Notes under the pieces: generated by a model
Told to the model about the DNA's origin: nothing
What the model saw: the letters and a program-made list of their open reading frames with translations, nothing else
Databases searched by the model: none
Position numbers and translations under genes: made by a program
Source: Pseudomonas spelaei
Lineage (GTDB): Bacteria; Pseudomonadota; Gammaproteobacteria; Pseudomonadales; Pseudomonadaceae
Assembly: GCF_009724245.1 (NCBI RefSeq)
Contig: NZ_WNNK01000021.1
Coordinates: 1 to 64,000, forward strand
Direction of reading: 5' to 3'
Length of the DNA stretch: 64,000 nucleotides
Shown: one piece after another, positions 50,885 to 60,100 of the stretch
Layout of the letters: every line of letters begins with the position of its first letter
Numbering within the stretch: position 1 is the stretch's first letter

Positions 50885-51706
50885 ATGAGCCCCCAAACTT
50901 TTCCCCGAACGACTCCCCCAACCCCCGCCGGAGCGCAATTACGCCAATTGCGTCGGCAGGCCCGGCTGAGCCAACTGGATCTCGCACTGATCACCGGGAT
51001 TTCCCAGCGCCACCTGAGCTGCATCGAGACCGGCCGCGCCAAACCGAGCCCTGGCACGCTGCACAATCTGTTGATGGCGTTGGAGGTGCCGCTGGAACAA
51101 TGCAACAACGTGTTCCTGGCCTCGGGCTATGCCCCGCGTTATGAGGCCACCCCGCTCTCCTCACCGTCGATGGATGCAATTCGAGACGCCATCAGCCATG
51201 TGCTTCACGCCAACAATCCCGCCCCTGCGATTGTGCTGGGTAGCCACTGGGAAGTCCTCGCCGCCAATGCCAGTACTGGCGTGTTGTTCGATCTGGTGGG
51301 GCTGGCGCCAGGCGCGACCGAAGGGCTGAATCTACTGGTCACGTTGCTGCGGCCTGGAGGTCTCGGCGATCACTTGATCAATGCCGACGAAATCAGAAAT
51401 ATTGCCTGGCAGCGGGCATCGCGAGAGGCCCTGAACAACCCCGCACTGGCCAGCCTCGTGGAAAGCCTGCCGACCCCGGACAGCCTCGCGCCCATGGACA
51501 ATGAACTGCCGCCACTGGTGCTGACCCGCGTCAATTCACGGCAAGGTGAGTTGAGTTTCCTGTCGACCTTCACGACCTTCGGCATGCCGCTGGACATCAC
51601 CGTGACGTCGTTGCGGATCGAGCACCTGATTCCGGCTGATGCGTATACATGGCACGTCATGACTACGGCCTATGCGCAGTCACCCAGTACCCTCGGCACA
51701 GGCTGA
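50885..51706 (+). CDS. XRE family regulator with MmyB-like ligand domain
   Basis: A 273-residue regulator. Residues about 18-75 form the HTH: LRQLRRQARLSQLDLALITGISQRHLSCIETGRAKPSPGTLHNLLMALEVP. The C-terminal MmyB-type domain includes PAIVLGSHWEVLAANASTGVLFDLVG and FTTFGMPLDITVTSLRIEHLIPAD. In related proteins this domain is PAS-like and binds a fatty-acid-like ligand. The start at 50885 is chosen because upstream in-frame codons lack homology. Its targets are unknown; it is divergent from DUF2834. Confidence 0.87.
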   Translation: MSPQTFPRTTPPTPAGAQLRQLRRQARLSQLDLALITGISQRHLSCIETGRAKPSPGTLHNLLMALEVPLEQCNNVFLASGYAPRYEATPLSSPSMDAIRDAISHVLHANNPAPAIVLGSHWEVLAANASTGVLFDLVGLAPGATEGLNLLVTLLRPGGLGDHLINADEIRNIAWQRASREALNNPALASLVESLPTPDSLAPMDNELPPLVLTRVNSRQGELSFLSTFTTFGMPLDITVTSLRIEHLIPADAYTWHVMTTAYAQSPSTLGTG

Positions 51707-52110
51707 AAGCAACTACTCAGCGCACGGTTAAAGTGCATATTTATTAAATGGCAAGTGAACCGGCTATATCAACGCCGAAGAAAAACAACGCCTCATACCG
51801 TTTTGTTAAGTACTTAGTCGTTAAATGAATACACCTGAATAACGTGACGTTCAACACCACCAAAAATTTAGGGCGAGCACTATTTAATAATTAAATATAA
51901 GCACCTTTATCCCGTCAGCCCACTGATTAAAAAAGAAAAATATAACTGTCCGCATCATCAATGGATGGCATCTGACCCGATTACTTTTGGACAGTCCCCC
52001 ACTCCAGTGTCAGTATTTTTTTACCCGACGAATAATCTGCACGGGTGTTTGCAAGAGCCAATAACCGTTCAAACTTTTCTATTCAGCTTATAGCTCAAGG
52101 ATATAGGGAT
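51707..52110. promoter_or_regulatory. AT-rich 404-bp upstream region of aprA
   Basis: No gene is seen. The region is far more AT-rich than its surroundings (TATTTATTAAATGG, TATTTAATAATTAAATATAAG, AAAAAAGAAAAATATAAC), typical of a strongly regulated promoter region bound by nucleoid proteins. The ribosome-binding region AAGGATATAGGG stands before the aprA ATG. Confidence 0.55.
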
Positions 52111-53565
52111 ATGGCAAACCTCAAAAAACTCTTCACCACCTCTAATGAGGCGCTCGCACAACCCAGTTCAAGCTTTACCCAGGTGGACAGTTTCAGTCAC
52201 GCCTATGATCGCGGAAATGGTCTTGTAAAAGACGGCAAGGACTCCTACTCCATCGAGCGCGCCGTACAACAACTGACGACCTCCACCGACTCCCGTGGAA
52301 ACGTGCGCGACATTCCCCACTGGAACGATAAAAACGCCGATGGCACTGTCAGCGTTACTTATAGTTTTCTGGATGAGAACTCATCCTTCAAATCCCGTGG
52401 ATTGAGTGGCGTCACCGAGTTCAACGATCAACAAAAAGCCCAGGCCGCCCTCGCCCTCCAATCCTGGAGTGATGTGGCCAAGCTTTCGTTTACCGAGTCC
52501 GACACCAAGGGTGAGGCGCATATTACCTTTGGCAACTATGACTCCAAAGTCAACAGCAAAGGCGCGGCGTTCGGTGAGTATCCCAATGGCAGCGGCACCA
52601 GTGAAACCTGGTACAAGATCAGCAAGGACTATCAGGTCAACAGCACCCCCGATAACGGTAATTATGGGCGCCAGACCCTGACCCACGAAATCGGTCATGC
52701 ACTGGGACTCGCCCACCCTGGCAGCTACAACGCCAGTGACACCGTCGCACCGACTTACTCTTCGAGCGCGTCCTATGCCGAAGATACCCGTGGCTACAGC
52801 ATCATGAGCTACTGGAGCGAAAGCAACACCGACCAGAACTTCTCCCGCGCCTATTCGGCTGGGCCGCTGATCGATGACATCGCCGCGATCCAGAAGCACT
52901 ACGGCGCCAACTACGACACCCGCGCCACCGACACCACTTACGGTTTCAACTCCAACACCGACCGCGACTACCTGAGCGCCACGTCCTCGACGGACAAGTT
53001 GGTGTTCGCTGTCTGGGACGGCGGCGGCAACGACACCCTGGACTTCTCCGGCTTCAGCAAAGCCCAGCAAATCAACCTCAATGAAGGTTCGTTCTCCAAC
53101 GTCGGTGGTTTGGTGGGTAACGTTTCCATCGCCAAGGGTGTGACCGTTGAAAATGCTATCGGCGGCTCTGGTAACGACCTGCTGGTGGGCAACGCAGCAG
53201 ACAACATCCTCAAGGGTGGTGCGGGTAATGACGTGCTCTACGGCGGCGGCGGTGCCGACCAACTGTGGGGTGGCGCAGGCGCGGACACCTTCGTGTTTGG
53301 CGCCAGCTCTGACTCCAAACCCGGGGCAGCCGATCAGATCCTCGACTTCACCAGCGGCAGCGACAAGATCGACCTGACCGGCATCACCCAAGGCGCCGGC
53401 CTGCATTACGTCGATGCCTTCACCGGTGCAGCGGGCGATGCCGTCTTGACCTTCACCTCGGCCACCAACCTGGGCACCCTGGCCATCGACTTTTCCGGTC
53501 TGGGCGTGGCGGATTTCCTCGTCACCACGGTAGGTCAGGCCGCAGCCACTGACATTGTTGCCTGA
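52111..53565 (+). CDS. aprA: Serralysin-type extracellular alkaline metalloprotease
   Basis: A 484-residue zinc protease secreted by a type I system. The catalytic motif THEIGHALGLAHPG supplies His192, Glu193, His196 and His202; the Met-turn is SIMSYW (Met232) with Tyr234. The C-terminal calcium-binding RTX repeats are GGSGNDLLVGNAADNILKGGAGNDVLYGGGGADQLWGGAGADTF, and the chain ends with the hydrophobic/Asp-type secretion signal. There is no Sec leader, as expected, and a short propeptide precedes the mature start. The inhibitor (inh) and transporter (aprDEF) genes that usually follow aprA are absent here; a terminator comes next. Confidence 0.94.
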   Translation: MANLKKLFTTSNEALAQPSSSFTQVDSFSHAYDRGNGLVKDGKDSYSIERAVQQLTTSTDSRGNVRDIPHWNDKNADGTVSVTYSFLDENSSFKSRGLSGVTEFNDQQKAQAALALQSWSDVAKLSFTESDTKGEAHITFGNYDSKVNSKGAAFGEYPNGSGTSETWYKISKDYQVNSTPDNGNYGRQTLTHEIGHALGLAHPGSYNASDTVAPTYSSSASYAEDTRGYSIMSYWSESNTDQNFSRAYSAGPLIDDIAAIQKHYGANYDTRATDTTYGFNSNTDRDYLSATSSTDKLVFAVWDGGGNDTLDFSGFSKAQQINLNEGSFSNVGGLVGNVSIAKGVTVENAIGGSGNDLLVGNAADNILKGGAGNDVLYGGGGADQLWGGAGADTFVFGASSDSKPGAADQILDFTSGSDKIDLTGITQGAGLHYVDAFTGAAGDAVLTFTSATNLGTLAIDFSGLGVADFLVTTVGQAAATDIVA

Positions 53566-53590
53566 GGCAAAACCCGTGTAGTCATCAAAG

Positions 53591-53625
53591 GGCCTGGATG
53601 CAATCCGTTGCATCCAGGCCTTTTT
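53591..53625 (+). terminator. Rho-independent terminator after aprA
   Basis: GGCCTGGATGCAA-TCCG-TTGCATCCAGGCC followed by TTTTT, a 13-bp perfect stem 26 bases after the aprA stop. It ends the transcript, showing that aprA is monocistronic here. Confidence 0.92.
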
Positions 53626-53646
53626 CATGAACACCCTCGCAAACGT

Positions 53647-55386
53647 CTAGGGTTGGCTGTAGACCTCACGTCCGGAAAAGTAGGTCTTGAGTACCTGGGT
53701 ATCGGCCAATTGCTCGTCAGCCACGTTGAATACATCGCGATCCAGAACGATCAGGTCAGCCTGTTTACCCGGCGTGAGCGAGCCAATCTCTTGCTCAAGG
53801 CCAATGGCTCGGGCGGCGTTGCGGGTATAGGCATAGAACATCGTTTCCCGGTCAATCCCCTCGTCTTTGTTGAGCACACCCTTGGGCCCCTTGCGACTGA
53901 TTGCCTGGGCAATGGCTTTCCAGGGTTCCGGGGTGCTGACCGGCCAGTCGCTGGCGCCCGCGATGGTGGCGCCATTTTTCAGCAGCGAGCGCGCCGGGTA
54001 CATGTACTGGAATTGCATCGCGTTGATATAGGGCTTGAGCAAGTCAATGCTTGTCTCGTCCGCACTGGCCCAATACAGCTGCATCGAGGCAATGACGTTC
54101 AGCGGTTTGAAGCGGGCAAACTCCTTGGGGTTGACCAGTTGCAGATGGGTGATCGAATGGGTGACCTCACTTTGTCTGTCGCGGCGTGCCTGCTCGATGC
54201 CATTAAGCGACTCGCGTACCGCACGGTCGCCAATCGCATGCACATGCACCAGCCAGCCGCGTGCATCGGCGGCGCTGACCAGCTCACCGAAATGCGCGGG
54301 GTCGATCAACAGCTCTCCGGCTTTTTTTGAGTTTTTGTAGGGTTCGAGCAAGGATGCGGTTTGCGCGGGGACCTCGGCCACGCCATCGGCAAAGATCTTG
54401 ATACCCGGCAGGCTGAGGTTGTCGACGCCGGAGAACTGCTTTCTGACCTGATCCAGCACCGCCAGATCGGCAGGCGTGCTCTTGGGGTTGGCAACCATCA
54501 AAGCGGCCACCCGCAACTCAAGTTCACCCTTGTCCGACAACGCTTTGTAGACGGGCAAGACCCCCACCGTCTGCGCGGTAGGTTTGAAATCGAATACCGC
54601 GTCGCCTGGCATCGCATTGGCCGCCGGGTCCATGAGTGCGGTGATGCCCAGGCGATGATTCAGGTCACGCGCCGCCCGGCCTGCGTCCAGCAACTGGTCA
54701 AAGGTTGGCGCGGGAAGCTGAGACACCACCGCCGACAATCCGGCGTCGGCCACGAAGCCATTTGGCGTGCCGTCTGCATGATGGCCGATGGTTGCCACGG
54801 CTTCACCCTTGAGTGACTTGACCCGCTCGGCGTCAATGCCTGCTCGCTTGAGCATCGCCTTGTTGGCCCAACCGGTGTGATAGTCCCAGCCGATGAAGGC
54901 AATCGGTGTGTCCGCCCATCCACCCTGGTTGAAGCGCCTCTCCAGTTCGGCCAATTGGCTCCAGTAGGTCGAAGGGAAGCCACCGACACTGAGCATGTCA
55001 CCGTGGCGGGCCTTGCCGTCATCTCGCCACGCACGCAAACGCTGCTCCAGTTCATCGAAGGGCAGCATCTGCGATTCAAGGTCGGCCGACTTGAGTTTCA
55101 CCCCGCCAAAAATCGCATGGCTATGGCTGTCGATAAAGCCGGGCATCAGCACCTTGCCCTGCAAATCGATCACTTGTGTGCCGGCTTCTTTCAGCGCAAG
55201 CACCTCGGCGTCGTTACCCACCTTGACGATCCGGCCATTGACCACTGCAACGGCTTGTTGCAGTGCCTGCCCTGGCTCGGCGGTGAACACCTTGCCGTTG
55301 TACAAGAGCAGATCGGCTGCCGCCATGCTTTCCACTGATGAAAAAGCAACCGCCATTGCCAGTGTCGCTCTGAGAACGTTCTTCAT
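53647..55386 (-). CDS. Exported amidohydrolase (YtcJ-like)
   Basis: A 579-residue metal-dependent hydrolase with a Sec signal peptide (VLRATLAMAVAFSSVESMAAA). LLYNGKVFTAEPGQALQQAVAVVNGRIVKVG is the small beta domain, and LMPGFIDSHSHAIFGG gives the first metal histidines. The barrel continues with VHVHAIGDRAVRESL and GASDWPVSTPEPWKAI with the catalytic Asp, then LTPGKQADLIVLDRD. This is the amidohydrolase-3 family (YtcJ, N-substituted formamide deformylase). The periplasmic location is unusual enough to note; the substrate is unknown. A LysR gene is divergent from it. Confidence 0.9.
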   Translation of the reverse strand: MKNVLRATLAMAVAFSSVESMAAADLLLYNGKVFTAEPGQALQQAVAVVNGRIVKVGNDAEVLALKEAGTQVIDLQGKVLMPGFIDSHSHAIFGGVKLKSADLESQMLPFDELEQRLRAWRDDGKARHGDMLSVGGFPSTYWSQLAELERRFNQGGWADTPIAFIGWDYHTGWANKAMLKRAGIDAERVKSLKGEAVATIGHHADGTPNGFVADAGLSAVVSQLPAPTFDQLLDAGRAARDLNHRLGITALMDPAANAMPGDAVFDFKPTAQTVGVLPVYKALSDKGELELRVAALMVANPKSTPADLAVLDQVRKQFSGVDNLSLPGIKIFADGVAEVPAQTASLLEPYKNSKKAGELLIDPAHFGELVSAADARGWLVHVHAIGDRAVRESLNGIEQARRDRQSEVTHSITHLQLVNPKEFARFKPLNVIASMQLYWASADETSIDLLKPYINAMQFQYMYPARSLLKNGATIAGASDWPVSTPEPWKAIAQAISRKGPKGVLNKDEGIDRETMFYAYTRNAARAIGLEQEIGSLTPGKQADLIVLDRDVFNVADEQLADTQVLKTYFSGREVYSQP

Positions 55387-55492
55387 CGCCCCAACACCTT
55401 TTTTATAAGAGTGCTCGAGAGACTAGCCAAGTCAGATGAGGTTAAGAATACTTGATGCCTGAAACACATACTTTCCCAAAAGGAAAAAACGA

Positions 55493-56407
55493 ATGGACCA
55501 GCTTGGCGCCATTACCATGTTCGTGGCCACCGCACACCACGGCAGTTTCACCCGTGCCGCCGCTTATCTGGGCAAAACGACTTCAGCCCTGACCAGGGCC
55601 GTGACCCACCTTGAGGCGGAACTGGGAACACGCCTGTTCGAGCGCTCCACGCGCCGGATTGCCCTGACCGAGGCCGGGCATATCTACCTGGCAAGTGCAC
55701 GACAGGTGCTGACACAGCTTCAGCAGGCCCGCGAAGACATTGACCAGTTGCAGCAGGAGATGTGCGGCACCTTACGCGTGGTGGCTCCACCCTCCTTCGC
55801 GCCGGCGTTTCTCAATGCAGCGTGCTGCCGCTTTCTCGAGCAATACCCAATGATGCGCCTCGAAGTCGACCTCACCGATGAACTGGTGGACCTTGTCGAG
55901 GGCAGCTACGACCTTGCGGTACGCGACGGGCCTGTCGAATTGCCCGACCTGATCGCACGGCCATTGACCGCCAACCGCATCCTGATTTGCGCCAGCCCAC
56001 GCTACCTGCAACGCAATCCACTTGAGGTGCTACCTCACACGCTCGACCAACACGACTGGCTGATTTTTCGACACCCCGCGCTGAACCCTCATTACTGGTG
56101 GTTTACCCATGAAGGAGAACGCCAGCGCATATCCCAGCCAGTGCCTCGCCTGGTGAGCGACAACTATGACTGCCTGTTCGCCGCCCTCCTGTCCGGCATG
56201 GGCTTGCAGTTGTGTCCGCAATGGAGCGCCGTTCCCTATCTAAGGCGTGGTGAACTGGTGCAACTGCTCCCTGATATAGAGCTGGACCCCGATCAGTTCG
56301 GCGCCAAAATCCATGTTATCTACCCGGAACACCGACGTCATACCCGCAAGCATCAGGCATTTATCGAGTGCCTGAGTAACTATCTGGATGAGCAGGCACT
56401 GCATTAA
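55493..56407 (+). CDS. LysR family transcriptional regulator
   Basis: A 304-residue regulator. The HTH is MDQLGAITMFVATAHHGSFTRAAAYLGKTTSALTRAVTHLEAELGTRLFERSTRR; the effector domain follows with LRVVAPPSFAPAFLNAACCRFLEQYPMMRLEVDLTDELVD. It is divergent from the amidohydrolase gene, with 106 bases between the two starts, and probably regulates it. GGAAAAAACG precedes the ATG. Confidence 0.9.
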   Translation: MDQLGAITMFVATAHHGSFTRAAAYLGKTTSALTRAVTHLEAELGTRLFERSTRRIALTEAGHIYLASARQVLTQLQQAREDIDQLQQEMCGTLRVVAPPSFAPAFLNAACCRFLEQYPMMRLEVDLTDELVDLVEGSYDLAVRDGPVELPDLIARPLTANRILICASPRYLQRNPLEVLPHTLDQHDWLIFRHPALNPHYWWFTHEGERQRISQPVPRLVSDNYDCLFAALLSGMGLQLCPQWSAVPYLRRGELVQLLPDIELDPDQFGAKIHVIYPEHRRHTRKHQAFIECLSNYLDEQALH

Positions 56408-57129
56408 CTATGCTTTGAAAGAGCAGGCATCAAGGGTGTTCCGAAAACAGCAAAGTATACCTTTATAACTAATACCAATTTTCCTGAAATCCCCACCACA
56501 AAGTAAAACAAGAAACTAAAGCCCTGCTAATATCATTTAATTAGCGTCCTTATAGCAAAACAATACAATCGCGCGCCAGACTCTTGCTACGGTTAGCAAC
56601 AGGCTACCAACCTGTTGTTTTCAAATGACTTTATGTTTTTTTGACGCCAAGGAATTGTCATGGTTGTTGTAACTACCTTACACGGACTGTTGGTGAACGA
56701 CCTTCGCGACAACGGTTGTCCGTTATTTCCTGGCAAAGGGATTACGGCCCGAAAAATGGCCGCGTGCGTTCCGAAAGCCACCTCCATAAATACCTTGCTA
56801 TTCAATATCTTGAAAATTCAAGTGAACTTGGATCGCGCCTTTTTTCGCAGGATTGATACCACTTGAAGACCTTTACGCCAGAAAACGGCAATCGGTTACT
56901 CACCTCCAAGTTTTATTGTAGGAACTAGACGTCTAATCAAACTGATGTGTGGTTCGAAGTGCAGTGCGAGACTGTAAGTACGCATAAGCGTTTTATGCCC
57001 TTTTATCAGGCTTGAGTGTGCGATTCGAAGACATGACATAAACAGATGATTACGCCTTGTTCGCAACAATGGATGGGCCCTGGGCCTATGCATGTTTTTG
57101 TTGATCGATGATATAGGGGCGGTATTAAG
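56408..57129. promoter_or_regulatory. 722-bp AT-rich upstream region of the adhesin gene
   Basis: Apart from a doubtful 68-codon frame (56660-56866) no gene is seen on either strand. The first 170 bases are strongly AT-rich (TATACCTTTATAACTAATACC; CTAATATCATTTAATTAGCG), and a second AT-rich part directly precedes the adhesin. A long leader like this suggests complex control of the adhesin, but no specific operator can be named. Confidence 0.45.
56660..56866 (+). CDS. Doubtful small basic protein upstream of the adhesin
   Basis: A 68-residue frame from ATG 56660 with AAGGA six bases upstream. It is basic (GITARKMAACVPKATSIN, then FNILKIQVNLDRAFFRRIDTT), and the middle weakly resembles a degenerate helix-turn-helix. 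Codon use is not convincing. It could be a remnant of a regulator or chance. Confidence 0.3.
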   Translation: MVVVTTLHGLLVNDLRDNGCPLFPGKGITARKMAACVPKATSINTLLFNILKIQVNLDRAFFRRIDTT

Positions 57130-60100
57130 ATGAAAAAAATCAATCCTTTTAGTGTTAGTCTTGATCGTTCGCCAGGCTCATCAATACCGGAGGAAAAAGG
57201 TAAAAAAGCAAAAAAACCAGCTCTGCGAAAAGAGTGCATTACCGCCACGTCGGCGTTGATTCTCCTGGCAGCTGGCTGCTTTCAAACGGTTGAAGCATCA
57301 GCCTACCCTCCCGCTGGAACTTGCGTTTCAGGGGGCGGGAATGTCCCGATCGGTCAGGTCACGACAGGGCCGACTACCGTGGGCCCTGTGGATGGCTCCG
57401 GAACGTATTCAAATGTCGTGGGATGTAACGCCAGTGGTAATGGGCAATCATCTGTTTCCGTTTTCGGTACTTTTGCCCAGGCAACCGCGCAGGGCGGCGC
57501 CGCGTTTGGCTTTTCCGCATTGGCAGGCCAATGGGCGTCGGCGTATGGGCTGTCCAGTACAGCGACGGGTATCGGCAGCACAGCGTTAGGTTTCGGTGCC
57601 CAGGCACGCGGTCTTAACACTGTCGCGATTGGTGGGGCGGGTGGTGACGGTACAACCGTGTTGACACCGGCCAACTCTACGATTGCCACAGGCGACGGCT
57701 CGACTGCCATTGGCAGCAATGGTCAACGAGGGGCTCAAGCCAATGCAGTCGATGGCATCGCAATCGGTGGCCAGTCTACCGTGGCGACGGGAGCAACCTC
57801 CGGCATCGCTCTTGGACGCGGCAGCTCTGCCACGGGAACCTACGGGGTGGCTGCGGGGGATGGTGCCAGCGCTGCCGCCAACGCAATCGCTGTCGGGCGA
57901 GGCGCCAGGGCGACGGGGACTGCCAGCATCAGTATCGGCCTGGGCAATACGGTCAGCGGCAACAATTCCGGCGCCATTGGTGACCCGAGCACGGTGTCGG
58001 GGGCCAACTCGTACTCGTTGGGTAACAACAACACGATCGTGTCTAACAATGCCTTTGCACTGGGCAACAACATCACGATACCGACGGGGCTGGATGGCGC
58101 CGTTGTATTGGGCAACAACTCCACCGTAGCCGCCTCGGCGCCTACCGCGAATGCCACGATCAATGGCGTGACGTACACCTTTGCAGGTGCGGCGCCAGCG
58201 GCTGGCGGGGTGCTCAGCGTCGGCGCTGCGGGCAGCGAGCGCCAGGTGACCAATGTGGCAGCTGGCCGACTCACGAGCACCAGTACTGACGCCACCAATG
58301 GCAGCCAATTGTTTGCCACCAACACCGCGCTCAATAGCGTCGGTACCACGCTCAACAACATCGTCAACAATGGCGCGGGCATCAAGTATTTCCATGCTAA
58401 CTCGACCCTGGCCGACAGCACCGCCACCGGCACCAACAGCGTGGCTGTCGGTCCGACCGCCAATGCTACGGCGACCAATGCCATGGCTCTGGGCAACGGC
58501 GCCACGGCAGGAACCGCCAACTCGGTGGCCCTGGGCAGCGGCGCCGCCACCGCGGCAGCTAACGCCACCACTGGCGGTACGATCAACGGCACGGCCTACA
58601 CCTATGCCGGTGGCGCGCCGATTGGTGTGCTCAGCCTGGGCACAGCGGGCAATGAACGGCAGATCACCAATCTGGCGGCAGGTCGAGTTACAGGCACCAG
58701 CACCGATGCCGTCAACGGCAGCCAGTTGTTCGCCACCAACACGGCGGTCAATGGCGTCGGTACCACGCTCAATAACATCGTGAGCAACGGTGCGGGCATC
58801 AAGTATTTCCATGCCAATTCGACCGCCGCTGACTCCAGCGCTGTCGGCGTCGACAGTGTGGCGGTGGGTCCGTTGGCGGTCGCCAATGGCGCCACCTCGA
58901 CCGCTGTCGGCAGTAACGCCTCCGCCGCTGCCGCCCAAAGCTCGGCCCTGGGCGCCAACTCTTCGGCGACAGGCGTACGATCGATCTCGGTGGGTAATAC
59001 ATCAGCGGCAGGTGACGGCAGCATCGCGATCGGTGGCACGGGGGCAACGAATAGCAGCTTCAAGCCCACCGCAACCGGCGCGGATGCCATCGCCATTGGT
59101 ACCAGCAATACACAAGCCTTCGGACAGCGTGCCGTTTCGATTGGCCGCGACTCATGGGCTAATGGTGATAACTCCACGTCAATGGGTTACGACGCCGAAG
59201 CACTGGGTCTCAATGCCGCAGCCTTTGGCACCAGCGCGTCAGCGGATTCCGACAATTCGTTAGCCGTCGGTCCAAACGCGAAAGCCACGGCAACCAATGC
59301 CACGGCCCTGGGCAGCGGTGCCACAGCAGGCACTGCCAACTCGGTAGCCCTGGGCAGTGGCGCAACCACCGCTGCGGCTAACGCCACCACCGGCGGCACG
59401 ATCAATGGCACCGCCTACACCTATGCCGGCGGCGCACCGATTGGTGTCCTCAGCCTGGGGACGGCGGGCAATGAACGCCAGATCACCAATGTGGCAGCCG
59501 GTCAAGTCACGGGCACCAGCACCGATGCCGTCAACGGTAGCCAATTGTTTGCCACCAACACGGCGGTCAATAGCGTCGGTACTACGGTCAATAACATCGT
59601 GACCAACGGTGCGGGCATCAAGTACTTCCACACTAACTCGACCCTGGCCGACAGCACCGCCACCGGCACCAACAGCGTGGCTGTCGGTCCGACCGCCAAT
59701 GCTACGGCGACCAACGCCATGGCCCTGGGTAACGGCGCCACGGCGGGAACTGCCAATTCGGTGGCCCTGGGCAGTGGCGCAACCACTGCTGCGGCTAACG
59801 CCACCACTGGCGGCACGATCAACGGCACGGCCTACACCTATGCCGGCGGCGCACCGATTGGTGTGCTCAGCCTGGGATCGGCGGGCAATGAACGCCAGAT
59901 TACCAATGTGGCGGCAGGCCGAGTCACAGGCACCAGCACCGATGCGGTTAACGGCAGCCAACTGTTTGCGACGAATACCGCCGTCGACGGCCTGGGTACT
60001 TCGGTCAACAACATCATCAATAACGGCGCAGGCATCAAATACTTCCACACTAACTCGACCCTGGCCGACAGCACCGCCACCGGCACCAACAGCGTAGCTG

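Noticed and set aside
52381..53634. 417-codon minus-strand open frame over aprA
   Set aside because: Antisense of the serralysin, whose zinc motif and RTX repeats are clear on the plus strand.
57586..58938. 450-codon minus-strand open frame
   Set aside because: Antisense of the adhesin head; repetitive composition and no domain signature.
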